From NCBI GenBank assembly GCA_003543135.1, contig DPJG01000025.1, positions 62,001 to 126,000 on the forward strand: a DNA stretch of 64,000 bases, given 5' to 3'. Below the pieces are notes generated by a model. It was not told the DNA's origin. It was given only the letters and a program-made list of their open reading frames with translations, and did not search any database. The stretch is from Rheinheimera sp. Lineage in GTDB: Bacteria > Pseudomonadota > Gammaproteobacteria > Enterobacterales > Alteromonadaceae. A program made the translations under genes and the position numbers. Shown one piece after another: positions 1 to 9,364 of the stretch (the stretch's first letter is position 1; each line of letters starts with the position of its first letter).

Positions 1-587
1 AACGTCTGGCTGTTCAGCAGTTTGAAGGTGGCATGTTCGCCACTTTTTACGAGCGGAACGTGAAAACTTAACGCATCGACCTGTTTGAGCAAGTCTGCAA
101 ATGGCGTATGCGCAAAGTCCGACTCAACAGCCGCACGCAGCGGGTCGCATTGCAACACCTTTACCTGCAAAGCCTGTAAAGCTTTGACCAGGCGCGAGCC
201 AATTTGCCCAACACCCACCACACCTATAGTCCATTGCTGCAGCGGTTTTTGTTGTTGCTCGGCCAATAAAAATAAGCTGCTGAGCACGTATTCCACCACC
301 GACTGCGCATTACAGCCTGGCGCGCTGCTAAAATGGATGCCCTGCTGTTGCAAATAAGACTGGTCTATATGGTCAACCCCGATAGTGGCTGTGCCAACAA
401 ACTTTAACTTGTTGTTTTGTGACAATAATTCAGCGTTAACTTTGGTAACTGAGCGCACCAGCAACACATCGGCATCAGCCACTTGCGCTGGCGTCAGATT
501 GCGGCCATCCACCAGCTGCACCCGCCCAAGCCCAGCAAAAAAATGCTGCACATAAGGCATATTTTCATCAGCATAAATTTTTAACAT
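1..587 (-). CDS. pdxB: Erythronate-4-phosphate dehydrogenase, C-terminal part cut off by window edge
   Basis: PdxB oxidises 4-phosphoerythronate in the DXP-dependent pyridoxal 5'-phosphate pathway, in the cytoplasm. About 195 N-terminal residues are visible of a family that is usually about 370-380 long; the rest lies beyond base 1. The start MLKIYADENMPYV is typical of PdxB. An AHCY/2-hydroxyacid dehydrogenase fold follows: LLVRSVTKVN and the segment FVGTATIGVDHID belong to the N-terminal catalytic part, and the Rossmann motif GVGQIGS lies in the segment after VVG near residue 125. The ATG is preceded by a CAGGAG ribosome site. PdxB beside fabB and mnmC is a conserved gammaproteobacterial neighbourhood, which supports PdxB over other dehydrogenases of the superfamily. 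Confidence 0.93.
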   Translation of the reverse strand, partial: MLKIYADENMPYVQHFFAGLGRVQLVDGRNLTPAQVADADVLLVRSVTKVNAELLSQNNKLKFVGTATIGVDHIDQSYLQQQGIHFSSAPGCNAQSVVEYVLSSLFLLAEQQQKPLQQWTIGVVGVGQIGSRLVKALQALQVKVLQCDPLRAAVESDFAHTPFADLLKQVDALSFHVPLVKSGEHATFKLLNSQT

Positions 588-670
588 CAGCGCTCCTGCC
601 AGAGGTTTTATCGGCGAGCTGTAACCATAGAGATTACAAGTCAGGCCGGCATTCTAAAACGCTGCCAAAA

Positions 671-696
671 ACAAAGCCACCTGTTGGTGGCTTTGT
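671..696 (-). terminator. Intrinsic terminator of fabB
   Basis: A perfect 11-bp stem (ACAAAGCCACC / GGTGGCTTTGT) encloses a TGTT loop. On the minus strand it is followed by a short T run (TTTTGG). It lies about 70 bases past the fabB stop. Confidence 0.85.
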
Positions 697-767
697 GGTT
701 CCGTTTTGCAGCTTAGACTTAAGAGCAACGTTGTTAACAGCGGTGCAGTTATTAAGCGCGGTATTTT

Positions 768-1985
768 TTATGAACTGCGATATTTTTGCATCACTAAAGT
801 GGCATTGGTGCCGCCAAAACCGAAGCTGTTTGACATCACCGTATTTAAATCGGCCGGACGGGCTTCGGTCACTATGTTCAGACCTTTGGCCGCTTCATCC
901 AACTCGCTGATGTTAATAGATGGCGCAATAAAACCGTGCTCCATCATCAGCAGTGAATAAATGGCTTCATGCACACCGGCAGCGCCTAAGGCGTGGCCTG
1001 TCATGGCTTTGGTGGCGCTAATCGCAGGTGATTTACCGGCAAATACTTCCTGAATAGCACCCAGCTCTTTTACATCCCCCACTGGCGTACTGGTACCATG
1101 GGTGTTGACGTAGTCTATAGGTGCATTGACACCTTGCATCGCCATTTGCATACAACGCACAGCGCCTTCACCACTTGGTGCCACCATATCGTAACCGTCT
1201 GAGGTTGCGCCATAACCGACGATTTCCGCATAAATTTTTGCGCCGCGGGCTAAAGCGTGTTCCAGCTCTTCAATCACCAGAATACCGCCGCCACCACTGA
1301 TGACAAAACCATCGCGGTTCGCATCATATGTGCGTGACGCAATTTCCGGCGTGTCGTTATATTTGCTCGACAGTGCGCCCATAGCGTCAAATTCCATCGC
1401 TAAGGTCCAGTGCACTTCTTCACCACCACCGGCAAAAATAATGTCTTGTTTGCCCAGCTGAATCAGCTCTACCGCATGGCCAATACAATGAGCACTGGTA
1501 GCACAGGCTGAACTGATGGAATAGTTCACGCCTTTAATTTTAAATGGTGTGGCTAAACAGGCTGAACAGGTGCTCGACATGGTTTTTGGCACCACATAAG
1601 GGCCTACTCTTTTGACGCCTTTTTCGCGCAGAATGTCAGCGGCTTCCACCTGAGTTTTTGATGAAGCACCACCTGAACCTACCACTAAACCGGTGCGGGG
1701 ATGTGACACCTGCTCTTCGGTTAAACCAGCATCTTCAATGGCTTGTTGCATGGAGATATAAGCAAAAGCGGCAGCGTCGGCCATAAAACGTAAGGCTTTG
1801 CGGTCAATCAGCTCGCTGGTGTCGAGTTTGATATTTCCCCAGACTTGCGAACGCAGGCCCAGATCGGCAAATTCCTGTGAATAGGTGATCCCTGAGCGGC
1901 CGGCTTTTAATGACGCCAATACTTCCGCCTGATTGTTACCGATGCTGGAGACTATGCCCAATCCGGTGATCACTGCTCTTTTCAT
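768..1985 (-). CDS. fabB: Beta-ketoacyl-ACP synthase I
   Basis: FabB condenses malonyl-ACP with acyl-ACP and is the elongation enzyme needed for unsaturated fatty acids. The protein has 405 residues, close to E. coli FabB (406). The catalytic set is complete: nucleophile Cys161 in [12 protein letters not shown], His296 in NTHGTST, Lys326 and His331 in [12 protein letters not shown], and a glycine-rich C-terminus ([14 protein letters not shown]). The reading frame continues 67 codons upstream, but [10 protein letters not shown] is chosen because it begins at the first conserved strand and has a TCAGGAGT ribosome site. The gene is transcribed away from mnmC across a 171-base shared promoter region and ends at a strong terminator. 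Distinguished from FabF by length and by sequence around the active site. Confidence 0.96.
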   Translation of the reverse strand: MKRAVITGLGIVSSIGNNQAEVLASLKAGRSGITYSQEFADLGLRSQVWGNIKLDTSELIDRKALRFMADAAAFAYISMQQAIEDAGLTEEQVSHPRTGLVVGSGGASSKTQVEAADILREKGVKRVGPYVVPKTMSSTCSACLATPFKIKGVNYSISSACATSAHCIGHAVELIQLGKQDIIFAGGGEEVHWTLAMEFDAMGALSSKYNDTPEIASRTYDANRDGFVISGGGGILVIEELEHALARGAKIYAEIVGYGATSDGYDMVAPSGEGAVRCMQMAMQGVNAPIDYVNTHGTSTPVGDVKELGAIQEVFAGKSPAISATKAMTGHALGAAGVHEAIYSLLMMEHGFIAPSINISELDEAAKGLNIVTEARPADLNTVMSNSFGFGGTNATLVMQKYRSS

Positions 1986-2066
1986 TCTGACTCCTGAAGC
2001 TGGTCTGAGACCGAAAAACGTTGGATAAAAAATTAACGAAAAACATTGTACGGACTTTTCATGCCG

Positions 2067-2083
2067 AACTGGTCCAATTTCAG
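2067..2083. promoter_or_regulatory. Possible FadR-type half-site in the fabB/mnmC promoter region
   Basis: AACTGGTC matches one complete half of the FadR operator consensus (AACTGGTCNGACCAGTT); the other half is degenerate. It sits about 80 bases upstream of the fabB start. In E. coli FadR activates fabB, so placement fits, but the match is only half a palindrome and could be chance. Confidence 0.25.
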
Positions 2084-2156
2084 CGCACAGTTGTACACTA
2101 TTATCCAAACAAATGACAATCAGGTTAAACTGTGGCGTTTTTTTTGAGAGCCCGTT

Positions 2157-4106
2157 ATGCAACCTATTCAAAGCGCCATTATTCATTACAACGAACAGGG
2201 AACCCCGGTTTCTGATTTATTTGATGATGTGTATTTTTCCAACGAAAGCGGGCTGGAAGAAACCCAATACGTGTTTCTGCAGCAAAACGGTTTGCCACAA
2301 CGTTTTTTTAATCACCAGCGCCGTTATTTTCATATTATCGAAACCGGTTTTGGCACCGGACTGAATTTTCTGCTGGCCTGGCAAAATTTCCGTGTGGCAC
2401 AAAAAGAAGCGCCATCCGTTTGTTGTGAACGTCTGTATTTCAGCACCTTTGAAAAATATCCGCTGAAAAAACAAGATCTGGCCAAAGCGCTCGAGAGCTG
2501 GCCGCTGCTGGCTGAACTTGCCGCTTTGTTAGTGTCGCAATATCCGGAGCCTGTAGCTGGTTGTCACCGGCTGCAGTTTGACGAAGGCAGAGTCACGCTC
2601 GATTTGTGGCTTGGCGATGTACATGATTCTATGCCACAACTGAGCGCGCAAAACAGCGCCGATGCCTGGTTTTTGGATGGTTTTGCGCCCAGTAAAAACC
2701 CGCAGATGTGGCAACCTGAATTATTCAGCCAGATGGCGCGCTTAAGCCAAACCGGCACTACAGTGGCCACTTTTACCAGCGCAGGTCTGGTCCGCCGCAG
2801 TTTAGCCGACGTAGGTTTTGCCGTAAAAAAAGTCAAAGGTTATGGCCGCAAACGCGAAATGTGTATTGGTATTTTTCAGCCTGATATTCCATCCCCACCT
2901 CAACTGCCAGAACAGCCTGAGCAAGCCGCTGAATCCTCAGCCTCCACCCAAACCGCAGCACAACCGGACTTGATCACTATTGTTGGTGGCGGTCTGGCGG
3001 CAATCAGTCTGGCACTGACACTGCACCAGCACGGCCGTCAGGTGAGGTTATTGTGTATGGATGATGCTGTAGCACAACAGGCTTCCCATAACAGACAAGG
3101 TGCTTTGTATCCGCAGCTGCAGGCCAGCTGGAGCCCTGTGTCTATGCTGCATGCACTGGCCTTTGGTTTTGCGGCTCGGTTTTACCAGAACCTAAAACAA
3201 CAATTTGATTTTCCTGCGGATTTTTGTGGAGTGCTCACACTCGCCTGCAATCAGACTCTGACATTGCGCCAACAGAAAATGGCCGCAGAGCCCGCTTATC
3301 AGGGTTGTTTATTTCAACAGTTTGATGCAGATCAAGCGTCCGCTGTCGCAGGTTTATCCCTGCCCTTTGCTGGTTTGTATTATCCGGCCGGGGGCTGGAT
3401 AGCCCCTCAGGCTTTTTGTCAGGCGGCACTGAAGTATTTACAGCAACAAAGCGGTTTTGAAGTTATTTTTGGCTGCAAGGTCAATCGGTTAGAGTGGCAG
3501 GCCAACAGCGCAACCTGGCAGCTTGATGCAGAAGATGTGCATCGCCATCAACCACAACTTTTGTATACAAAAAACCTGGTGCTGGCTTGTGGCAGCCAAA
3601 TCCACAGTTTTGCCCAAACTCAGTTTTTGCCACTGAACCTGGTGCGTGGCCAGGTCAGTCATGTGAGATCCCAGGCTATGGCGCGTTTAAAAACAGTAAT
3701 TTGCCATCAAGGTTATCTGACGCCAGCGCTGGATGGCTTACATTGTGTCGGCGCTACTTTTGACCGCAGCAGGCAACAAGCACTGCTGCTGGAGAGCGAC
3801 AACCAAGCCAACCTGGCACTGGTGCAGCAGGTATTACAACAACCGGCCTGGTTTAACGATGCCAAAGTGGAGTCGGCAAAAGCCGGGCTTCGCACTACAG
3901 TGCCGGATCATCTGCCGGTTGCAGGCTTTATTGCGCCAGGCCTTCACCTCTTTGGCGGTTTGGGCGCCCGAGGTTTGTTATTTGCACCTTTGCTTGCACA
4001 GCAACTGGCGGCACAGTTGTGCAACGAACCCTTGCCCCTTTCGGAAAAGCTTAGTGTGCTGATCCATCCGGCACGGTTTTTAACCAAACAAAAGGCGTCT
4101 TTATAA
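2157..4106 (+). CDS. mnmC: Bifunctional tRNA mnm5s2U34 biosynthesis protein MnmC
   Basis: MnmC finishes 5-methylaminomethyl-2-thiouridine at the wobble position of tRNAs. Its FAD-dependent oxidase half removes the carboxymethyl group from cmnm5U, and its methyltransferase half methylates nm5U using SAM. The protein has 649 residues (E. coli 668). Residues 1 to about 240 are the MnmD/DUF752 methyltransferase, with the SAM-type segment [17 protein letters not shown] and [15 protein letters not shown] Pro/Gln/Ala-rich linker follows. The FAD oxidase starts at about residue 275 with [14 protein letters not shown] and ends with the glycine-rich FGGLGARGL region. The order methyltransferase-oxidase is the usual fused form. 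Divergent from fabB, as in E. coli. The stop codon lies inside the terminator stem. Confidence 0.96.
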   Translation: MQPIQSAIIHYNEQGTPVSDLFDDVYFSNESGLEETQYVFLQQNGLPQRFFNHQRRYFHIIETGFGTGLNFLLAWQNFRVAQKEAPSVCCERLYFSTFEKYPLKKQDLAKALESWPLLAELAALLVSQYPEPVAGCHRLQFDEGRVTLDLWLGDVHDSMPQLSAQNSADAWFLDGFAPSKNPQMWQPELFSQMARLSQTGTTVATFTSAGLVRRSLADVGFAVKKVKGYGRKREMCIGIFQPDIPSPPQLPEQPEQAAESSASTQTAAQPDLITIVGGGLAAISLALTLHQHGRQVRLLCMDDAVAQQASHNRQGALYPQLQASWSPVSMLHALAFGFAARFYQNLKQQFDFPADFCGVLTLACNQTLTLRQQKMAAEPAYQGCLFQQFDADQASAVAGLSLPFAGLYYPAGGWIAPQAFCQAALKYLQQQSGFEVIFGCKVNRLEWQANSATWQLDAEDVHRHQPQLLYTKNLVLACGSQIHSFAQTQFLPLNLVRGQVSHVRSQAMARLKTVICHQGYLTPALDGLHCVGATFDRSRQQALLLESDNQANLALVQQVLQQPAWFNDAKVESAKAGLRTTVPDHLPVAGFIAPGLHLFGGLGARGLLFAPLLAQQLAAQLCNEPLPLSEKLSVLIHPARFLTKQKASL

Positions 4107-4117
4107 GACGCCTTTTT
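4090..4117 (+). terminator. Terminator overlapping the end of mnmC
   Basis: A 12-bp perfect stem (AAAAGGCGTCTT / AAGACGCCTTTT) with a TAT loop is followed by T residues. The mnmC stop codon TAA is part of the loop and 3' arm. Because A and T runs flank both sides it can also serve motY, which converges from the right. Confidence 0.85.
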
Positions 4118-4143
4118 GATTTGTCTTGTGCGCTTGCGTTGGG

Positions 4144-5043
4144 TTAAAGCCGGGCCAGCTGGATCACCGCCCTGCGGTTAACCCCCCGCCCTCTTGGCGT
4201 GTCGTTCGGTGCCACATGACGTTTTTCGCCAAAACCTTCAGTATCAATTTTGCTTTCCTCAATACCGGCTTCAACAAAAAAGGCTTTTAAGGTCGCCGCT
4301 CTTTTACGCGACAATTCTTCGTTGCTCCAGCGCCCGCCATAACTGTCGGTATAGGTATCAATCCGGACCGAAACTATGCTCTTGTCATGCTGCAGATATT
4401 CAGCAATTTGTTTTAGCCTTGCTTCTGACTCCCGTGTCAGCTCGTCGCTGTTGGACTGATAGTTCAGCACTGTCATGGCAATATCGTCAAAGGTATAACG
4501 TAATAAACCCGCCATACACTGATTAAACTTCTGATAAGGGCCGGCAAACTGCACCGGATTGACCGCAGCTGCAATTTGGTCAAAGGGGCTGTGCCAGTCT
4601 GCAAAATAAAAGGTTGGGCTAAAGCCCTGCTCCAGCTCTGTAAGTAAAGTCCAGGCTTCTTTTTTGGCCAAATCACCGTCAAATTGTTTTAGCAAGGTAA
4701 AATCGGTGATGGCTTTGGCTTGCTCACCGGCACGCCAGGCCGGCGGCACCGACAATACTTTAGCGAGCCCATAGTCATCCGGCATCCGCGTCATTTTCAG
4801 TGCAAATAGTAAATTCAGTTCTTTGCCGGAATGACTGACAAAACTCACCTCGCCAAAATTAGGAATGGTGTGACTGAGTTCACATTGCAGCGCTGTGGCT
4901 GTTTTTACTGACCAGTTTGCCTGTTCAATAGTGGCAACATATTGCCGCACGTTTTGCCGCTCAGCCGGCAATGGCGATTGTTCACTGCTGGCCAGAAGCT
5001 GCAGGGAACACAGGCTCAGACACAGATAACCAACAAATTTCAT
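4144..5043 (-). CDS. motY: Sodium-type flagellar motor T-ring protein MotY
   Basis: MotY is a periplasmic protein that, with MotX, forms the T ring around polar flagellar basal bodies and recruits the PomA/PomB stator. The protein has 299 residues (Vibrio MotY about 293). A signal peptide is visible ([19 protein letters not shown]). The N-terminal MotY-specific domain has [26 protein letters not shown]-like and PPAWRAGE segments. From about residue 190 there is an OmpA-like peptidoglycan-binding domain with [21 protein letters not shown] and NRRAVIQL. The upstream in-frame extension is rejected because MKF has a GGAGG-type ribosome site and begins the signal peptide. motY divergent from rnt is the classical Vibrio/Shewanella arrangement. 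No other flagellar gene lies in the window, as expected for motY. Confidence 0.93.
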   Translation of the reverse strand: MKFVGYLCLSLCSLQLLASSEQSPLPAERQNVRQYVATIEQANWSVKTATALQCELSHTIPNFGEVSFVSHSGKELNLLFALKMTRMPDDYGLAKVLSVPPAWRAGEQAKAITDFTLLKQFDGDLAKKEAWTLLTELEQGFSPTFYFADWHSPFDQIAAAVNPVQFAGPYQKFNQCMAGLLRYTFDDIAMTVLNYQSNSDELTRESEARLKQIAEYLQHDKSIVSVRIDTYTDSYGGRWSNEELSRKRAATLKAFFVEAGIEESKIDTEGFGEKRHVAPNDTPRGRGVNRRAVIQLARL

Positions 5044-5195
5044 TGCACCTCCAGCCTTCACACGCTGTTCTCCAGTTGGGGCATTGCCAGCATTTGCTGG
5101 CTGATAAGATTTTTCCTGCAAAGGCTGTGCCGCAACAAGACGACCGGCGTTTTTTTTGGCATACTGCGTGCCCCCATAGTCAGGCTGGTTTGGAT

Positions 5196-5882
5196 ATGAC
5201 ACAAACAACATTATTTTCGCAACGATTCCGCGGTTATTATCCTGTAGTTATCGACGTCGAAACCGCAGGCTTTAATGCCCAAACCGATGCGTTACTGGAA
5301 ATTGCAGCCACACTGCTGACCATGGATGATAATGGCAATCTGTGCATCGACCGCACTTTGCATTTTCATGTAGAGCCTTTTGAAGGCGCAGTACTGAATC
5401 CAAGCTCACTGGCTTTTAATGGCATCGACCCCTACAACCCGCTGCGTGGTGCTGTTTCTGAACGCGAAGCGCTGACTGAAATTTTTAAAGCGGTCCGCAA
5501 AGCGCAAAAAGACGCTGGTTGCCAGAGATCAGTGATGGTCGCTCATAACTCGGCTTTTGATCAGGGTTTCTTAAATGCAGCTGTTGAACGTAATAATATC
5601 AAACGTTCACCCTTTCATGCTTTTGTGTCTTTTGACACTACAACTTTGGCGGCACTGGCGTTAGGTCAGACAGTGCTAGCCAAAGCCTGCAAGGCGGCAG
5701 GCATTGCCTTTGATAACAAAGAAGCACACAGCGCCTTGTACGACACTGAGCGCACTGCAGAACTCTTTTGTTACATCGTTAATCGCTGGCACGCCCTTGG
5801 TGGCTGGCCTCCACCATTATTTGCCGACGACAACAGCGATGACGAAATCTCAGAACAAGACTCAGATACTGACGCTGCCTGA
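5196..5882 (+). CDS. rnt: Ribonuclease T
   Basis: RNase T is a 3'-5' exoribonuclease that trims tRNA CCA ends and matures 5S and 23S rRNA 3' ends. The protein has 228 residues (E. coli 215). DEDDh exonuclease motifs are present: Exo [11 protein letters not shown] (Asp20, Glu22), Exo [12 protein letters not shown] and Exo [13 protein letters not shown] with catalytic His and Asp. The reading frame is open further upstream, into the motY promoter region, but the ATG of [16 protein letters not shown] matches the family start. An acidic, probably disordered C-terminal tail ([16 protein letters not shown]) extends past the core. Shares its upstream region with motY and ends at a strong bidirectional terminator. 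Confidence 0.95.
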   Translation: MTQTTLFSQRFRGYYPVVIDVETAGFNAQTDALLEIAATLLTMDDNGNLCIDRTLHFHVEPFEGAVLNPSSLAFNGIDPYNPLRGAVSEREALTEIFKAVRKAQKDAGCQRSVMVAHNSAFDQGFLNAAVERNNIKRSPFHAFVSFDTTTLAALALGQTVLAKACKAAGIAFDNKEAHSALYDTERTAELFCYIVNRWHALGGWPPPLFADDNSDDEISEQDSDTDAA

Positions 5883-5942
5883 GACGGGCATGTTATTCAG
5901 GTTTTAAGCCTGCAGCAAATCCAGGCTCAGACTAAACCGCAT

Positions 5943-5970
5943 AAAAAAAGCAGCTGACGCTGCTTTTTTT
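5943..5970. terminator. Bidirectional terminator between rnt and grxD
   Basis: A 12-bp perfect stem (AAAAAAAGCAGC / GCTGCTTTTTTT) with a TGAC loop and seven A/T pairs at the base works on both strands for the converging rnt and grxD genes. Confidence 0.9.
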
Positions 5971-6017
5971 ATCAGGCTAACCACAGTGATGACTGAAGCA
6001 ACAACACTTTATGCTGC

Positions 6018-6356
6018 TTATTCTGCATCCGGCTTTTTGTATTTAGCCGCAGTTTCTTTAATTAACGGCTGTAATTCACCACGCTGAAACATTTCCAGCA
6101 TAATGTCACAACCACCAATCAGCTCACCTTCCACCCACAATTGCGGGAAAGTTGGCCAGTTGGCAAATTTTGGTAATTCAGCACGGATATCCGGGTTTTG
6201 CAGAATATCGACATACGCAAATTGTTCACCACAAGCGATCAGCGCCTGAGAGGCCTGGGCAGAAAAACCACAGCTTGGGAATTTTGGCGACCCTTTCATA
6301 AACAGAATAATTGGGTTATCAGCCAGTTGTTGTTTAATTTTGTCGATAGTTTCCAT
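6018..6356 (-). CDS. grxD: Monothiol glutaredoxin 4
   Basis: Monothiol CGFS glutaredoxin that binds a glutathione-ligated [2Fe-2S] cluster as a homodimer or with BolA and passes Fe-S clusters to targets. The protein has 112 residues (E. coli 115). The CGFS motif is at residues 29-32 (SPKFPSCGFSAQA), with the cis-proline/TFPQLW segment and GGCDIMLEM glutathione-binding segment after it. The frame extends eight codons upstream, but METIDKI is chosen for homology and an AGAGGT ribosome site. Single-gene unit next to rnt and sodB, a frequent gammaproteobacterial order. Confidence 0.96.
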   Translation of the reverse strand: METIDKIKQQLADNPIILFMKGSPKFPSCGFSAQASQALIACGEQFAYVDILQNPDIRAELPKFANWPTFPQLWVEGELIGGCDIMLEMFQRGELQPLIKETAAKYKKPDAE

Positions 6357-6420
6357 AAAAACCTCTGCCCTGGGGCACATAAAAAGTTAGCGCATTTTAC
6401 CAGATGAATTATGGCCGGCC

Positions 6421-6539
6421 ACTTGAGTTTTCAAGTTTTGCCCCAAAAATTAATGCCAGCAGAAAGAGAGCATCAACAGGTGAAGAAACCGGCAAAACCT
6501 CAGGTAAAACTTGAGTATTTTAGTCAGGTTTTGTAGTCT
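6421..6539 (+). promoter_or_regulatory. sodB promoter region with repeated ACTTGA motifs
   Basis: A plausible sigma70 promoter is TTGAGT (6511-6516), 17-base spacer, TAGTCT (6534-6539), about 43 bases before the sodB ATG. A near-palindrome CTCAGGT-AAA-ACTTGAG (6499-6515) overlaps the -35. A second inverted repeat ACTTGA-GTTT-TCAAGT lies at 6421-6436. The repeated ACTTGA half suggests an operator; the regulator is unknown. No convincing Fur box is visible. Confidence 0.4.
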
Positions 6540-6581
6540 ACGCGATGCAGAAACCATAAACAATGTCAGTGGAGAATTACA

Positions 6582-7166
6582 ATGGCCTTTGAATTACCAG
6601 CATTACCATACGCAAAAGATGCGTTATTACCTCATATCTCCCCAGAAACTCTGGACTACCACCACGGCAAACATCACAACGCTTATGTGGTGAAACTGAA
6701 CTCTCTGATTGAAGGCACTGCATTTGCTGGTAAATCACTGGAAGATATCATCAAAACTTCAGAAGGCCCGGTATTTAACAACGCCGCCCAGATCTGGAAC
6801 CACACTTTTTACTGGCACAGCCTGGCTCCAAATGCCGGTGGCGAACCAACAGGTGCTTTAGCTGACGCCATCAACGCCAAATGGGGTTCATTTGCTGCTT
6901 TCCAAACTGCTTTTAACGATAAAGCAGTGAACAACTTTGGTTCTAGCTGGACCTGGTTAGTGAAAAAAGCAGACGGCACTCTGGATATCGTCAATACCAG
7001 CAACGCCGGTACACCATTAACAGACGCCAGCCTGACGCCTGTTCTGACTGTAGATTTATGGGAACATGCTTATTACATCGATTTCCGTAACGCCCGTCCA
7101 ACTTACCTGAACGCCTTCTGGGCGCTGGTGAACTGGAAATTTGCCGCCGAAAACTTCGCCAAGTAA
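6582..7166 (+). CDS. sodB: Iron superoxide dismutase
   Basis: Cytoplasmic Fe-dependent superoxide dismutase converting superoxide to hydrogen peroxide and oxygen. The protein has 194 residues (E. coli SodB 193). Metal ligands are His27 (YHHGKHHNAYV), His74 (NHTFYW), Asp158 and His162 (VDLWEHAYYIDFRN). FELPALPYAKDAL at the N-terminus and the NNAAQIWNHTFYW block indicate the iron rather than manganese subfamily. GTGGAG precedes the ATG at good spacing. No signal peptide. Monocistronic with its own terminator. Confidence 0.97.
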   Translation: MAFELPALPYAKDALLPHISPETLDYHHGKHHNAYVVKLNSLIEGTAFAGKSLEDIIKTSEGPVFNNAAQIWNHTFYWHSLAPNAGGEPTGALADAINAKWGSFAAFQTAFNDKAVNNFGSSWTWLVKKADGTLDIVNTSNAGTPLTDASLTPVLTVDLWEHAYYIDFRNARPTYLNAFWALVNWKFAAENFAK

Positions 7167-7202
7167 TTTTTTACTCTGGCGTAACTTCAGGTTGCCAATC
7201 AT

Positions 7203-7230
7203 AAAAAACCCGGTTTAAACCGGGTTTTTT
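7203..7230 (+). terminator. sodB terminator
   Basis: A 28-base perfect palindrome (AAAAAACCCGGTTT and its complement) forms a GC-core hairpin followed by six T residues, about 36 bases past the sodB stop. Confidence 0.9.
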
Positions 7231-7417
7231 ATTGCCTTCACCTCTGCTTTTCTTCAGCTACGCTTGTTGCCAATCAGACCAAACTGAAATAACGCTTTAT
7301 CGAAAATTGCATAAAATTCTGTGAATTAGCCAAGCAAAGCGTAGTTTTACTGTCTAACCTTGAATTACAGCATCAGTTTCAGTCTCAAGTTTCTTTGACA
7401 AGGTTGCGGAGGTGCAT

Positions 7418-9340
7418 ATGGGCATTTTTGAGCACTATAAGTCTAGGTACGAAGCGGCCAAAGAAGAGGAATACAGCATTTCTGAATTCCTCGCTTTGTG
7501 CAAAAACGATAAAAGCTGTTACGCCAGTGCTGCTGAGCGGTTATTGATGGCCATAGGTCAGCCGGAATTTATTGACACAGCACAAGATCCGAAATTAAGC
7601 CGGTTATTTTCCAACAGGGTCATTGCCCGTTACCCGGCTTTTTCTGAATTTTACGGCATGGAAGATGCGATAGAACAAATAGTTTCTTATCTGAAACACT
7701 CAGCTCAGGGGCTGGAAGAGCGCAAACAAATTTTGTATCTGCTAGGTCCTGTGGGCGGTGGTAAATCATCACTGGCGGAAAAACTCAAATCGCTGATGCA
7801 ACAGGTGCCGGTGTATTACCTCAAAGGCTCGCCTGTGTATGACCACCCACTTTGCCTGTTTGACGGTCAGGAAGATGGCAATATTCTGGAGCAGGAATAC
7901 GGCATTCCAAAACGTTATTTAAAAACCATTATGTCGCCCTGGGCCAGTAAAAGACTGCATGAGTTTAACGGGGACATCAGCCAGTTCCGCGTGGTGAAAA
8001 AATACCCGTCCATTCTGGATCAAATTGCCATCGCCAAAACTGAACCCGGCGATGAAAACAATCAGGATATCGCCTCTTTGGTCGGTAAAGTGGATATCCG
8101 TCAGCTGGAGCATTTTGCACAGAATGACCCGGATGCCTACAGTTACTCCGGCGCTTTGTGCCGTGCCAACCAGGGCATTATGGAATTTGTTGAGATGTTT
8201 AAAGCACCTATTAAAGTGCTGCATCCACTGCTCACCGCCACTCAGGAAGGCAATTACAACGGCACTGAAGGTTTAGCCGCCCTGCCCTTTGAAGGCATTA
8301 TTCTGGCGCACAGTAACGAGTCTGAATGGCAAACCTTTCGCAACAATAAAAACAATGAGGCTTTTTTAGACAGGGTGTATATCGTTAAAGTGCCTTATTG
8401 CCTGCGGGTGTCGGAAGAAGTCAAAATTTACGAAAAACTGCTTGAGCACAGCGAGTTAAAAGTAGCACCTTGTGCCCCGGGCACCCTGACTTCGCTGGCG
8501 CAGTTTGCCGTGTTATCCCGCTTAAAAATGCCGGAAAACTCCAGCCTGTATTCCAAAATGCGGGTTTATGACGGCGAAAGTTTAAAAGACACAGATCCAA
8601 AAGCAAAATCCTATCAGGAATACCGTGACTACGCCGGCGTTGACGAAGGCATGACCGGGCTTTCTACCCGCTTTGCCTTTAAGATTCTGTCCAGGGTCTT
8701 TAACTTTGACAGCACTGAAGTGGCCGCCAATCCGGTACATTTATTTTATGTGCTGGAGCAACAAATTGAACGGGAACAATTTCCGGCCGATGTGGCGGAA
8801 CGTTACCTTGAACATCTCAAAGGTTATCTGATCCCTAAATATGTTGAATTTATTGGCAAAGAAATTCAGACCGCTTATCTGGAGTCCTATTCTGAATATG
8901 GCCAGAACATTTTTGACCGTTATGTGATTTATGCTGACTTCTGGATCCAGGATCAGGAATACCGCGATCCGGAAACAGGCCAGTTATTTGACCGCTCCGC
9001 CTTAAATGCTGAGCTGGAGAAAATTGAAAAACCGGCAGGCATCAGCAATCCAAAAGATTTCCGCAATGAAATTGTTAATTTTGTGCTGCGTGCCAAAGCC
9101 AAAAACAATGGCAAAAATCCAACCTGGACCAGCTATGAAAAACTGCGCACTGTGATCGAGAAAAAAATGTTCTCCAGCACCGAAGAGCTGTTGCCGGTGA
9201 TTTCATTTAATGCCAAAACCTCGACTGATGATCAGAAAAAACATGATGATTTTGTCGATCGGATGATGGAAAAAGGCTACACCCGCAAACAGGTGCGACT
9301 GCTGTCAGAATGGTATCTGCGCGTTCGCAAGTCTCAGTGA
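7418..9340 (+). CDS. prkA: PrkA-family serine protein kinase
   Basis: PrkA (YeaG in E. coli) is a serine protein kinase with an N-terminal AAA+ domain, linked to stationary phase and nutrient stress. The protein has 640 residues (E. coli YeaG 644). The start MGIFEHYKSRYEAAKEEE matches the family; it has a GCGGAGGT ribosome site, and the in-frame GTG two codons upstream is rejected. Walker A is GPVGGGKSS at residues 110-118; the PrkA AAA domain continues through GNYNGTEGLAALPFEG. The C-terminal kinase-like PrkA domain occupies about 390-640. It heads prkA-yeaH-spoVR, a strongly conserved trio; the next gene starts 24 bases after the stop. Confidence 0.95.
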   Translation: MGIFEHYKSRYEAAKEEEYSISEFLALCKNDKSCYASAAERLLMAIGQPEFIDTAQDPKLSRLFSNRVIARYPAFSEFYGMEDAIEQIVSYLKHSAQGLEERKQILYLLGPVGGGKSSLAEKLKSLMQQVPVYYLKGSPVYDHPLCLFDGQEDGNILEQEYGIPKRYLKTIMSPWASKRLHEFNGDISQFRVVKKYPSILDQIAIAKTEPGDENNQDIASLVGKVDIRQLEHFAQNDPDAYSYSGALCRANQGIMEFVEMFKAPIKVLHPLLTATQEGNYNGTEGLAALPFEGIILAHSNESEWQTFRNNKNNEAFLDRVYIVKVPYCLRVSEEVKIYEKLLEHSELKVAPCAPGTLTSLAQFAVLSRLKMPENSSLYSKMRVYDGESLKDTDPKAKSYQEYRDYAGVDEGMTGLSTRFAFKILSRVFNFDSTEVAANPVHLFYVLEQQIEREQFPADVAERYLEHLKGYLIPKYVEFIGKEIQTAYLESYSEYGQNIFDRYVIYADFWIQDQEYRDPETGQLFDRSALNAELEKIEKPAGISNPKDFRNEIVNFVLRAKAKNNGKNPTWTSYEKLRTVIEKKMFSSTEELLPVISFNAKTSTDDQKKHDDFVDRMMEKGYTRKQVRLLSEWYLRVRKSQ

Positions 9341-9364
9341 TGCCAGGGGTTAGCCGGAGGTTTT

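Noticed and set aside
1986-2186. N-terminal extension of FabB
   Set aside because: The 67 extra codons run through the divergent promoter region, while the internal ATG has a strong ribosome site and matches the family start.
4971-5195. N-terminal extension of RNase T
   Set aside because: The extension overlaps the motY start and promoter on the other strand and lacks homology; the ATG at 5196 gives the family N-terminus.
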